From: Nematopogon swammerdamellus
Taxonomy: Eukaryota; Arthropoda; Insecta; Lepidoptera; Adelidae
DNA length: 64,000 nucleotides
Reading direction: 5' to 3'
NCBI GenBank assembly: GCA_946902875.1
Contig: OX336336.1
Location: 28,723,558-28,787,557, forward strand
Part shown: in pieces, positions 1-9,810 of the stretch
Position numbering within the stretch: the stretch's first letter is position 1
Layout: each line of letters opens with the position of its first letter
Notes under the pieces: model-generated
What the model saw: the letters and a program-made list of their open reading frames with translations, nothing else
Told to the model about the DNA's origin: nothing
Databases searched by the model: none
Translations under genes and position numbers: made by a program

Positions 1-82
1 TCACCCTGTGTTATGGGCTGACATCACGGATGTTGTAGGTGATGTAGCCAACCGTGTCAGGTTCCATAAAAAAAAAAAAAAA
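1..82 (+). mobile_element. 3' end of a poly(A) SINE (family S1)
   Basis: It carries the conserved S1 tail (gacatcacggatgttgtagg, then a stretch ending ttccat plus A-run). The element is cut by the window edge. Confidence 0.8.
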
Positions 83-215
83 GGTGGGACGACGACATCA
101 AGTACGTTGGCGTAATTCAGTGGTTCTGTACCGCTGAAGGCCGGGAGGACCGGACGATATAGTACATCCAGCAGTGGATGCATACACGCTGACTGATTTA
201 CTGACTATTTGAATG
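83..215. repeat. Dispersed repeat fragment shared with 51960-52045
   Basis: It contains gtaccgctgaaggc and a second block near gcagtggat...ctgactgatt that recur just upstream of the last gene B exon. The class is unknown. Confidence 0.5.
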
Positions 216-333
216 TAGATAATTCATTTCGGATATCCGTTACTTTTGTGTACGAAAACTGAGAAGACCTGTACGTTGACAATACAAGGTAAACTGGAGA
301 GAATAGCATTCTGCAATAAGTTATGTTTCTTAC

Positions 334-526
334 CGCAAGTTATAATGTTGTTGTTGACATAATCAGCTGCCAATACCAAACTGGGGTTCACTACGATAGC
401 CACCACGGCGGGATCCAGACGATCCCAAAGAGTACTGTTGTTGCCATTTATAGAGATGCGCTCATACTGGTTCTGTGTTCGTATTAACTGGGTAGGTATG
501 ACGCCTAGAACATTATTCCGCCACTC
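334..526 (-). CDS. Gene C exon 7: nucleoside hydrolase C-terminal DPA motif
   Basis: The 193-nt exon begins EWRNNVLGVIPTQLIRTQNQ and contains WDRLDPAVVAIVVNPSLV. The Asp of LDPA corresponds to the C-terminal calcium ligand; the residue before it is Leu where many family members have His or another conserved residue. The acceptor is TTTCCAG/GAG in phase 0 and the donor TGCG/GTAAGA leaves one base, so at least one more coding exon lies to the left of the window. Confidence 0.88.
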
Positions 527-562
527 CTGGAAATAGACGAAATTTATTTCGATGCAACAAAG

Positions 563-710
563 TTAGATAGATACATAGAAATACTTTAATGCTCCAAAAA
601 ACCATTTTACATAAACAAACAATAGGTAATTTACATGAGGGGCAACGGCGGATTTATCCCTTACAGGAATTTCTCCCAGTCAACCTTTGGATGTTTGAGA
701 GTCGTATGTT
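563..710 (-). mobile_element. 3' UTR fragment of a non-LTR retrotransposon
   Basis: It shares cagtcaacctttggatgttt and a (GATA)-like tail with 48595-48705 and, in the opposite orientation, 59870-60008. Confidence 0.55.
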
Positions 711-720
711 GCGAGATACT

Positions 721-1044
721 GTGCCGTGTGGGGCCGGTACTTTAAAAGAATAGCCCCACTGCATCTCTCCCCGTGTATGCCGTAAAAGGCGACTAAGGGA
801 TATGACTCCCCCTTCTTATATTACTAGGTGGTAGGGTTTAACCCGCCCGGGTTGGTACCACCGCACTGAATGAAAGGTCGGTCGAAACGGCTATGTAAAT
901 AGTTTGTGTTTTCTGTCCAGTTCAGTGTAGCCGGCACGACCGAAGGGAAGCACTGACGTGGCACCAAGTTCACCCGGTGTTATGGGCTGAACTCGTGGAT
1001 GTTGCAGGTGATGTAGCCAACCGTGTCAGTTTCCATAAAAAAAA
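721..1044 (+). mobile_element. Full S1 SINE, X-head type, poly(A) tail
   Basis: It begins gtgccgtgtggggccggtac (head module X), passes through tttaacccgcccgggttggt and the common S1 body, and ends ttccat plus A-run. About 324 bp. Confidence 0.8.
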
Positions 1045-1210
1045 TATATATATAATGTAAGTAGGTAGTAGCAAAATCCTTGAGTGTGGGAATGTAAAAT
1101 ATAATATAAGGAAAATAACTATGATATACTATAATATACACTACATATAAGTACGTACTAGTTAATTAAACGTATACATTATTATTTATAGATTAAGTTC
1201 AACAAAATAC

Positions 1211-1503
1211 GTTCGGTCATGTTGGAAGAATGGATGATAGGAGACTAACGAAAGAAATTTATGAAGCAAATGTGAGTGGAAGAGTCGGGAAGGGTCGCCC
1301 TAGACACACGCACCTGGACCAGATCGGGCATGTGCTCAAAAAGGGGCAAGTGCGTGGTACCCGTAACCGACGAGCATGCATGAAGAACATTATGGGAGTG
1401 GAAGAGGCGGCAGAGGTGTGTCAGGATCTTGGCACGTGGAGATCCGTTGTCTCTGCCTACCCCACCGGGAAACAGGCGTGACGCTATGTATGTATGTATG
1501 TAC
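1211..1503 (+). mobile_element. 5'-truncated RTE-like non-LTR retrotransposon, RT C-terminus
   Basis: It encodes the reverse transcriptase C-terminal tail (R.LTKEIYEANVSGR, GRPR.T.LDQIG) ending at TGA near 1481 and a tail of TATG repeats. It is closely related to 40557-40918. Family inferred from the FGHVGRM and GRP.R motifs. Confidence 0.72.
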
Positions 1504-1640
1504 TAAATACATATGAATTACAGTTTATCTAATACATAATACCTAAATATATACATACATACTTGTCCATTCAGAATTAAAGTTATTAGTTATTATTTTC
1601 AGAGAAGATGTTAAAGTATCTGGACCTGCAGCACGTGGTT

Positions 1641-1887
1641 ACCAAAATGTGGCCCGTCGACTCGACGATCGATGTGCTCATAGTCGTATCAGCGCATGGG
1701 CTGATAGCGAAGAGCCTCGACGATCACCTCGAAAGACTTTCGCTGAGTGGTTGGGTCAAGGGCCAGATCTAGAAGGCAGCCCTGCTCGACACTGCACGCA
1801 TCGTCCGGAGGTTTCTCTCCCTAGGGCCAGACCATCTGTAGCCTGGATTCGCTCCGTCGCCGTCGGTGGTGGAAAATCCATTAAGTT
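1641..1887 (+). mobile_element. Degenerate non-LTR retrotransposon remnant (putative)
   Basis: One frame reads WPVDSTIDVLIVVSAHGLIA, then DHLERLSLSGWVKG and LLDTARIVRRFLSL, broken by a stop. It looks like a decayed retrotransposon C-terminus. The family is not certain. Confidence 0.45.
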
Positions 1888-1938
1888 GTGTATTTAATTT
1901 ATATATTTTATATTTGATGTATACAAAATAAGTGTAAA

Positions 1939-2241
1939 TATAATACATACATACATACATAACACACGCTGTATCCCGACAATCAGGGTAAGCAGAGTAA
2001 TCGGTGTTGTGCTATAAGGACTCTGGTAAATTACAGCACAACACCGACCACCACGTTTAGCACAGTATACGGACAAGACAACTATCAAGCAGCAAGTAAG
2101 ACACGAAGAACCCACCTGCTGCATGACTAGGTGGAAGGACTGCGCCAAGGTGAGAAGTGGCTAGCCTGTCGCCCTTTAGCGCAGTATCTTGTCCTTATCC
2201 CTTAGTCGCCTCTTACGACATGCACGGGGAGAGATGCCTGT
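1939..2241 (-). mobile_element. SINE family S3, X head, (TATG)n tail
   Basis: On the minus strand it runs from the X-head region to a body containing ggtgttgtgctgtaatttac, ending in TATG repeats. It is truncated inside the head and closely resembles 3160-3491. Confidence 0.7.
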
Positions 2242-2339
2242 AAATATAATGTGTAAATAAATGGATAAAATAATATTAATAATGATCTTTATTCAGGCAA
2301 AGCTGGATTAGCTACTACATATATTATAACGTAAACATC

Positions 2340-2727
2340 ATCAATCATCAATACTAATAATAAATCTATAAGGGATGGTCATGGAGTAAGTTACTTTGTT
2401 TTATGAGATAATGCGTTTGTAGACTCTATCTATGATAGTAAAGTTAAATTGACGATTTTTAAAAATATTTTCTGTATGTATGTATGTATGTATGTTCCAC
2501 CATAACTCTTAAAGCGATCATCCGAATTCGATGAAACTTTGTAAAAGCACATTTAACTATGTGGGACACGGGATAGGCTAGGTAAAATTCAGGTCCGGTT
2601 ACGCTAAGATGTGGCTCTCATACAAGCCGAATTGTTCCGCGCGCCGAAATAAAGGTAAGGTTTTACTTACTTTCTTCTTTATAAATATGAATTTCACGCG
2701 AGTGAAGCCGCGGGCAAAAGCTACTAA
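2340..2727 (+). mobile_element. Dispersed repeat family R2b
   Basis: It runs from aataaatctataagggatgg through TATG repeats to gaagccgcgggcaaaagcta. Other copies are at 16735-17127, 45928-46361 and 46370-46918. Confidence 0.7.
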
Positions 2728-3159
2728 ATTAATAAAAATACTTCTAAAATAGAAACGCCATCTGTTGACACGGTGCAGTATTAAACGCCTATCAATATAG
2801 TAGAGCTAAGGTTTAATTAGTTTGTCGCTACAGGGTTTCATTCCACTAAATAATAATGCTACATACTAGGCTACTCTGCTCTAAAAGGATAAAACAAGAA
2901 CTCTCTCGAATTTCTAAGACGAACGAAACCCCCAAGAGAGTCCAGCTAGTCTAGGAGAAGCCTTCATGAAATATAACGCAGTATAAAAGGATAACTGACT
3001 TCGGCAAGAGATTGTTCTCGATCCGAAATAATTATTACAAGAGATTTTTACAAGAATATTACAAGAGATTCAGAAAATACATGTAATCTATCTAACTCAC
3101 TGACTTCATGTCTTACTGACTGTTTTATAAATGTATCAATATCAAATCTACTTTAAATT

Positions 3160-3491
3160 ACATACATACATACATAACACACGCTGTATCCCGACAATCA
3201 GGGTAAGCAGAGTAATCGGTGTTGTGCTATAAGGACTCTGGTAAATTACAGCACAACACCGACCACCACGTTTAGCACAGTATACGGACAAGACAACTAT
3301 CAAGCAGCAAGCAAGACACGAAGAACCCACCTGCTGCATGACTAGGTGGAAGGACTGCGCCAAGGTGAGAAGTGGCTAGCCTGTCGCCCTTTAGCGCAGT
3401 ATCTTGTCCTTATCCCTTAGTCGCCTCTTACGACATGCACGGGGAGAGATGCAGTGGGGCTATTCTTTTTAATTACCGGCCCCACACGGTA
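3160..3491 (-). mobile_element. Full-length SINE family S3, X head, (TATG)n tail
   Basis: On the minus strand it starts accgtgtggggccggtaatt (head X, as in S1) and ends with TATG repeats at 3160. It is the most complete S3 copy in the window. Confidence 0.75.
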
Positions 3492-3719
3492 CTTAATCGT
3501 ACTTTAAACACATACACGGTACTTTAAATTAATCTATATTTATAATCCCCGACGCAAAAGGAGTGGTGTTATAAGTTTGACGCCTCCGTCTGTCTGTGTA
3601 TGTGTTTGTGTGTCTGTCTGCGGCATCGTAGCCGCTAAGCGGATGGGCCGATTTGGATGCGGTTTTTTAAGATCACGTCAGCCTATTCGAAGATCGTCGA
3701 CACTTTTCCTAATTTGGTG

Positions 3720-3898
3720 AAGGAAAGGTCGGTCGAAACGGCTATGTAAATAGTTCGTGTTTTCCGTGCACTTCAGTGTAGCCGGCACGACCTAAGGGAG
3801 GCACTGACGTGGCACCAAGTTCACCCGGTGTTATGGGCTGACATCACGGATGTTGTAGGTGGTGTATCCAACCGTGTAAGTTGCACATAAAAAAAAAA
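3720..3898 (+). mobile_element. 5'-truncated S1 SINE
   Basis: Contains the S1 body from ggtcggtcgaaacggctatg to the A-run. Confidence 0.75.
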
Positions 3899-4179
3899 TT
3901 TAATCATATTGATGATAAGTTGGAGGCTGTTGTATTTAATGTAAACATTTTTATTGAACTAAAGCTGTGTTAATCCAAATTTAATTGAGTTAGGTACTGA
4001 ATTAATAAAAATATTCTAATAATGGCCCAGTTTATTTCGGGCATTTCACGAAGGGCACTTTATGATCCCGAAGGAGAAGAAAGGGCCGATTGATCCAACA
4101 TAGACTTAACAAGTAAGTAACCGGTAAGTTCTCTCATCCTCATCTTAAAGACATTTACCATAAAAGTTAGTTTTTTTTA

Positions 4180-4665
4180 GTGAAAACTTCTTTAGCGGCG
4201 CTTGGCACTTTTTTTAGATGGGTAAAAAATTTTAAACTCGCGTCAGATCTCGCGTCAGATCCGTAGCCTGATAGAAAAAGCGTAAGATTCGAAACTTCTT
4301 TAGCGGCGCTTGGAACTTTTTTTAGATGGGTAAAAAATTTTAAACTCGCGTCAGATCCGTAGCCTGATCGAAAAAGCGTAAGATTCGTTGAAATTATGGA
4401 TGAAAGTTGATTTTTCTGAGAAATAAACTTTTTGATGTAAAATAATCATAATAGTTCTGTAGTGTTAAATTTTTTATGTAATATAAATTGTCATGTTTTT
4501 CTACGATAGCGCAATAAATGAATATTGTATTTTACCACATAAATGATAGTACTTTTATACTGATAAATAAAACAATTCGTGCGAAATTATTCCCTAACCA
4601 TTCCAAAATATTCAAAAATGCACAACGTTGATGTTTAAATTTTCACTTCTGCCGGCACTCCCGGA
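4180..4665. mobile_element. Non-autonomous TIR element, family M1
   Basis: It begins gtgaaaacttctttagcggc and ends with aaattttcacttctgccggc. About 90 bp near the left end is duplicated in tandem (4190-4290 and 4292-4380). Relatives are at 10014-10880 and 24376-24857. No coding capacity. Confidence 0.65.
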
Positions 4666-4680
4666 GTTCAACCTTAGGCT

Positions 4681-5152
4681 TTTTATGTAATCCGGTATGT
4701 GTGGCTGAGTCGGAGGGGCCAAAGCACATGCTCCGATCAGCCAATATCACAACCGACAAGGTAGGTGCCATACCGGAGACTTCCCTGGATTTCTGGCTAT
4801 GCTGGACTAGAGAGGAGAACACAACCGAGGCTGCTATACGACCATCTTACATCCAGTACGGTGGTACCAACCCAGTCGGCTACAATTTGAGACTACCACC
4901 TAGTAAGGGGCAAGGGAAGGGACCTACAGTTTTACACCGGTTCCGAACGGTGTAGGAGCAGATGTAGGTATATATCTATATAAAATCACTCTTACTCAAT
5001 TTTACAATCTACTATAGGTGTAAATTGTAATAGATTATTATCTATTGTAAATTGTATCAGAAATAACTCATTGGTACACGCCGACAGGTTTCGCACCTCG
5101 GACTTCTCGCATCAGAAGCCGATGCCCAAACCACTCGGCAACCCGCCGCTTA
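4681..5152 (-). mobile_element. tRNA-derived SINE family S2, with internal insertion
   Basis: The tail side (aatccggtatgtgtggctga) and the tRNA-like head (cattggtacacgccgacagg) are separated by about 90 bp of AT-rich insertion at 4960-5055. Confidence 0.7.
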
Positions 5153-5765
5153 TGGTGCAATGGTGCAATTCTGTCATTAGAAATTTAAGCTGACTTAAAG
5201 TTAAGTCTTGTTGTTCGCCTATTTAAATTCCGAACAGGCACATAGAAAAGTTTAATTGACACCTGCCAGGCAGAGCGTATGATAGCGTCAACTGTCTGTC
5301 AGTTTGTTTTATGGACTAATAAGACGTTATTATTTTATACAATTTAAATCTCTGTCTTCATAACGTTGAAGAATAGAGCAGACACTTCAATAGAAAAAAA
5401 CTTATTATCAATTTTAACCAATCGCACGCCGGAAGGTCTAACGGCCTAAAAACGACGCATACGGATTTTAAAAGATATTTAAGTCTGTGTTTGGGTAAAC
5501 GGCCCTAAGACTATCCCTTGACGCTTTGGAAGCCGTCTCAAGAAATAATGTTTCAAAATTCACCTAATTAATTTAGTAGAAAGCAAAATTAATAATTAAT
5601 AATTTCACTCATTAGCGAAGGTCGCTTCGACAGTTATTAGTCTCGTTCTCTGGTCTCCCTGTGGACTCAGTTCTGTTTAGTCATTGCGTGGGGGGCGGGA
5701 CGTGACACGGCTAAAGTTATAGCGTTATGTTTTACCCGACTATGGCTAAGCCAAAGGGAGGGATT
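5153..5765. other. Gene C intron, no recognised feature
   Basis: AT-rich sequence inside the intron between exons 6 and 7. I see no open frame, repeat family or RNA in it. Confidence 0.5.
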
Positions 5766-5874
5766 TTTTATTTTTTTTTATTTTATGGAAACACACGGTT
5801 GGCTACATCACCTACAACATCCATGATGTTAGCCCATAACACCGGGTGAAATAGGTGCTATGTCAGTGCTTCAG
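5766..5874 (-). mobile_element. 3' fragment of an S1 SINE
   Basis: T-run followed by the reverse complement of the S1 tail (ggttggctacatcacctaca). Confidence 0.7.
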
Positions 5875-6221
5875 AGCTTGCAATGTTTTGTTAATACCTT
5901 ATAGTAATTTATGAAAGTAATTTCCAATAATTAACCCATACTACGATCACAAGAACATTAATATTTCAGCATAAACATGAATACTCAAGAGTCTGTGCAC
6001 CGGTGACATTTCCTATATAAGGGCTGGTTATAAGGATAACAAATATATATTTTTTTTATAATTTTAAAATGCATAGGTACTTTATAAGAAATTTTAAACA
6101 TGTAGGTACATTAATCAAGCAAGCAAAATGTGTAATTGTGTAATTATTCTTTCAGCACAACACCGATTACTCTGCTTACCGCGAATGTCGAGATGCAGCG
6201 TGCGGTGTATTGTATATGTAT

Positions 6222-6460
6222 ACAAGCTGTGCCCGCGGCTCCGCCCGCTCTCATATTTCACTTCACTGCTAACCTCATAAGCCATTTAGCGTGATAGTAA
6301 GTAGCCTATAGTTGATGGGAAGAATCAAGCTATCCGTAGAATTTTTATTTATTAAAATCGGTTCAGTGGTTCTCGAGTTATAAGCGGACAGACAGACATA
6401 CACTCAGACACTCAGACACTCAGACAGAAAGCAGACGTTGGATTTTATTATAGGTAAGGA
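6222..6460 (+). mobile_element. Dispersed repeat R2a, first of a tandem pair
   Basis: It begins acaagctgtgcccgcggctc, contains gaatcaagctatccgtagaa and ends gattttattataggtaagg. The neighbouring copy starts 4 bases later. Confidence 0.75.
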
Positions 6461-6464
6461 TAAT

Positions 6465-6705
6465 ACAAGCTGTGCCCGCGGCACCGCCCGCTCTCATATT
6501 TCACTTCACTGCTAACCTCATAAGCCATTTAGCGTGATATTAAGTAGCCTATAGTTGATGGGAAGAATCAAGCTATCCGTAGAATTTTTTTTTTATTAAA
6601 ATCGGTTCAGTGGTTCTCGAGTTATAAGCGGACAGACAGACATACACTCAGACACTCAGACACTCAGACAGAAAGCAGACGTTGGATTTTATTATAGGTA
6701 AGGAA
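6465..6705 (+). mobile_element. Dispersed repeat R2a, second of a tandem pair
   Basis: Nearly identical to the copy at 6222-6460. Its end lies 6-7 bases from the exon 6 donor of gene C. Confidence 0.75.
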
Positions 6706-6711
6706 GAATAC

Positions 6712-6845
6712 TTTAGTGATGTTGAGTCGGCGGACTTGGGAGAAGGGGAGCACAGTGACGCGGTCCGGCGACGCGCTCTCGACGACCGCGCGGTACGCCT
6801 CAACGTCGCCGTGCGCGTTGAACTCCGCGCTGGAATACGTCTCAC
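6712..6845 (-). CDS. Gene C exon 6: nucleoside hydrolase AEFN motif
   Basis: The 134-nt exon begins ETYSSAEFNAHGDVEAYRAV and continues through SPDRVTVLPF to VRRLNITK. EFN is the ribose-contacting triad of the family. The region is GC-rich compared with its surroundings. The acceptor is TTCCAG/GT and the donor is AAA/GTATTC in phase 0, a weaker donor supported by the match of NITK then EWR to the usual family order. A dispersed repeat copy ends 6-7 bases from this donor. Confidence 0.85.
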
Positions 6846-6869
6846 CTGGAAGCAGACATATTATACATT

Positions 6870-6916
6870 TTTAGGGTTCCGTGTCCGGTACTTATCCGTA
6901 GGTATTACTAAGCCTA

Positions 6917-6951
<35 letters not shown>

Positions 6952-7022
6952 GGTCCGTCTGTCTGTCTGTCCGTCCGTCCGTCCGTCTGTCCGTGGGCTG
7001 TATCTCTTGAACCGTAATAGGT
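6870..7022 (+). mobile_element. Repeat R3, left part, split by a SINE
   Basis: Starts tttttagggttccgtgtccg, has GTCT repeats and breaks at cgtaatagg; the rest resumes at 7543. Confidence 0.7.
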
Positions 7023-7071
7023 TTATAATAATAATATAAACCTATAAAACGTAATAATTTTGTACCGTGTG

Positions 7072-7542
7072 GGGTCGGTACTTAAAAAGAATAGCCCCAC
7101 TGCATCTCTCCCCGTCGCATGTCGTAAAAGTCGACTAAGGGATAAGAAAATTCGTCAGCCTCGGTAGCTCAGTGGCGCGGTTGGTTAGTCAACTGTTATT
7201 AAGCAACGCTGAGCGCGGTCAGTGATTGGATGGGTGACCGCTCGACCGTTGGAGGCTGACCGTGGTTCGGATTCCACGTTAAACTGTAGGTCCCTTCCCT
7301 TCTTACCTTACTAGGTGGTAGGGTTTATCCCGGCCGGGTTGGTACCACCGCACTGAACGAAACGTCGGTCGAAACGGCTATGTAAATAGTTCGTGTTTTC
7401 CGTCCAGTTTAGTGTAGTCGACATGAAATGAAGGGAAGCACTGACATGGCACCTAGTTCACCCGGTGTTATGGGCTGACATCACGGGTGTTGTAGGTGAT
7501 GTAGCCAACCGTGTCAGGTTCCATAAAAAAAAAAAAAAAAAA
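7072..7542 (+). mobile_element. Composite S1 SINE with X head and 5S/tRNA-like head (S1Y), poly(A)
   Basis: It has head X (7072-7145), then a tRNA-like A box (cggtagctcagtgg, around 7160), a 5S-rRNA-like stretch (aagcaacgctgagcgcggtc, then gattggatgggtgaccgc), a B-box-like ggttcggattcc and the S1 body with A-run. It interrupts an R3 repeat, so it inserted later. Confidence 0.8.
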
Positions 7543-7842
7543 GGTAGCCCGTAGAAATTTTCACAGAAAATGTTTTATTATGGCCGATATAACAACAAAT
7601 AATAAAAATAAGCAAAAGTAAAAAATTCGCGGGTGTTCCCTTAGAAGAAACCAAAAAGTCTATGCGCGCGCGCCATCTACCGAATAGATTATGAAGCATT
7701 TTAACTAATCATGACATTTATCTAATATTCATATTCATTCATAACACGCCATAGATGGCGTGAGTGGCGCTAGCCATGACATGGCGATACGGAACCCTCG
7801 GTTCGCGAGTTCGATTCGCACTTGGCCGGATTTATGGGAAGC
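7543..7842 (+). mobile_element. Repeat R3, right part
   Basis: Continues from ggtagcccg to gagttcgattcgcacttggc. Includes the R3 signature gccatctaccgaatagatta. Confidence 0.7.
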
Positions 7843-7903
7843 ACGACCCATACGGTACCCATACGGTACACGGGAAGACCGACCCATACGGTACCCGTAT
7901 GGG

Positions 7904-8076
7904 TCGGTCTAAACGGCTATGTAAATAGTTTGTGTTTTCCGTCCAGTTCTGTATAACCGGCACGACCGAAGGGAAGCACTGACATGACACCTAGCTCACC
8001 CGGTGTTATGGGCTGACATTACGGATGTTGTAGGAAATGTAGCCAACCGTGTCAGTTTCCATAAAAAATAAAAAAA
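7904..8076 (+). mobile_element. 5'-truncated S1 SINE
   Basis: S1 body from the aaacggctatgtaaatag region to a mixed A-run. Confidence 0.7.
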
Positions 8077-8189
8077 ATCTGTCTTAGGTACCATCGCTAC
8101 ACTTGAGTTCGTCACATTCTATTCAAAATTTTTAACAATTGTTAATTTATGGGTTTAGCCATAGCAAGGGACTAATAATTCTAGTGATG

Positions 8190-8345
8190 CATTCATAGTG
8201 GTTCATTGTGTGATGCATGAGGATTGCGAATGCCATGCCGGCCTGAGAGGAGCCTTTTCACGCCCCTTTTGAAAAACCCCAGGCTGTACCTGGAGAGGAA
8301 ATAGATGGGCAGGGATACAGTACTGGTATCTTTGTCTACAAAGCT
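8190..8345 (-). mobile_element. 3' end of a Jockey-like non-LTR retrotransposon
   Basis: The minus strand encodes YSLGFFKRGVKRLLSGRHGI, the same RT C-terminal tail as at 39230-39560. It lies just inside the intron after exon 5 of gene C. Confidence 0.65.
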
Positions 8346-8353
8346 GTTCTTAC

Positions 8354-8470
8354 TGTAGACATTGCCAGCACCGATGTAGAGATGACGCAGACGACCCAGG
8401 AACATCGGGTCCAGCCGGACGGCGAGCGCTATGTTGGTCAACACTCCAAGAGAGACCACATCCAGCCTAC
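8354..8470 (-). CDS. Gene C exon 5: nucleoside hydrolase LTNIA motif
   Basis: The 117-nt exon encodes RLDVVSLGVLTNIALAVRLD and PMFLGRLRHLYIGAGNVY. LTNIAL carries the Thr that ligands calcium in characterised members. The family MGG motif is replaced by IGAG. The acceptor is TTCCAG/GT and the donor ACA/GTAAGA. The reading frame stays open beyond the donor into a retrotransposon-derived tail (see findings). Confidence 0.9.
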
Positions 8471-8649
8471 CTGGAACGCACTCAAACCTTAGTTAACACA
8501 CTCAAACAATGCGATGGATACGAGTTTAGATGTTGGTAATTTGGAAGTAGTAGGTCCAATGCTGGAAAAGAGGTCATGATAGTTCTTTTAAAGAATCAAA
8601 ACAAAAGACAACTGTTTTTCTAGCTCTCCAGAACGTTCTGAGCCACCAA

Positions 8650-9160
8650 TTTATCAACGAGAGAGTCCCGTCTAAATGGTTTTTATTCCTTCCGAACTGG
8701 GTGCCCGTGCCCGAGGTCGAAGCCTCAGGCGCAGACAGTTTCACCCTCGAGGAGGGGCCAGTCCGGCTTCGAGGTGGACTAATGTCGCTGGGGAAAGGCT
8801 ATCAACCCGCGATTTGAAGATCCGTGGATTGCAGGAGTGGGTAAAGATATTCCCCGGAAGCCCGTTCCACACCTTTGCAGTGCGGCACAAGAACGATTTA
8901 GAGAATCGTGAAGCTCGAGGAACCCTTCTGTCTACTACAAAGGGGTATTCCGCGAGAGTATGGCCGGTTTGGCGAAGGCGAACCGGAGAAGGAGGGATAA
9001 GGGAAGCAAGTTCGTCAGAGCAGCGGCCATAGTAGTATCGATAAAACAGGCTCAATGACCCAACGATACGTCTGTGCTTTAGAGGTTGAAGGTCCTTTGT
9101 GAGTACAGAGTCACCAATGAGGCGAATAACTCGTAAAAAAGATATGTTAGGTGCGAGTTT
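8650..9160 (-). mobile_element. 5'-truncated non-LTR retrotransposon, RT C-terminus (family L1a)
   Basis: A 104-residue open frame reads MSLFYRYYYGRCSDELASLI and FSKSFLCRTAKVWNGLPGNI, typical of the last part of a Jockey/CR1-type reverse transcriptase. The copy begins inside RT and ends in a short A-rich tail. Relatives are at 12912-13325, 43484-43760, 49009-49505 and 51150-51215. Confidence 0.75.
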
Positions 9161-9505
9161 TACTCGCGCACGGAGGTGTCCGTATCTATCCGCTATTATC
9201 CGCCTATGTTTTGTCTTTCAACAATGCAATGTATAAAAACCTGTGGCGCCATCTATTATTCAATAGTGTGACTAATAGATTTTTCGGGCGTTTGTTGTAT
9301 GGGAGCCCCCCTTAATTTTTTAACATTTTCTTATTTTTCTTATATGTTGTTATATCCGCCATAGTAACACATATTCTGTGAAAATTTCAACGGGCTACCT
9401 ATAATTACGCTTCAAGAGATACAGCCCTCGGACAGACGGACGGACGGATGGACGGCGGAAGCTTAGTAATAGGCTTCCGTACGGGATACGGAAACCTAAG
9501 AATGC
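9160..9505 (-). mobile_element. Repeat R3
   Basis: Contains gtgcgagttttactcgcgca at one end and gaaacctaag at the other, with the internal gatacagccctcggacagac. Confidence 0.65.
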
Positions 9506-9542
9506 GCTCATAACTTTTACCTTGTTCGGGGATTGGCTCGTC

Positions 9543-9787
9543 CTTACCTATAATAAAATCCAACGTCTGCTTTCTGTCTGAGTATCTGAGTGTCTGAGTG
9601 TCTGAGTGTATGTCTGTCTGTCCGCTTATAACTCGAGAACCACTGAACCGATTTTAATAAAACAAAATTCTACGGATAGCATGATTCTTCCCATCAACTA
9701 TAGGCTACTTACTATCACGCTAAATGGTTTATGAGGTTAGCAGTGAAGTGAAATATGAGAGCGGGCGGAGCCGCGGGCACAGCTTGT
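9543..9787 (-). mobile_element. Dispersed repeat R2a next to gene C exon 4
   Basis: Reverse copy of the 6222-6460 family, ending ggagccgcgggcacagcttg 23 bases from the exon 4 donor. Confidence 0.72.
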
Positions 9788-9810
9788 CCTAGAATAAAGC
9801 TTAGCCATAC

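Noticed and set aside
1..183. Minus-strand 60-codon frame as the last exon of gene C
   Set aside because: Its sequence recurs at 51960-52045 and includes a SINE poly(A); it does not resemble the nucleoside hydrolase C-terminus.
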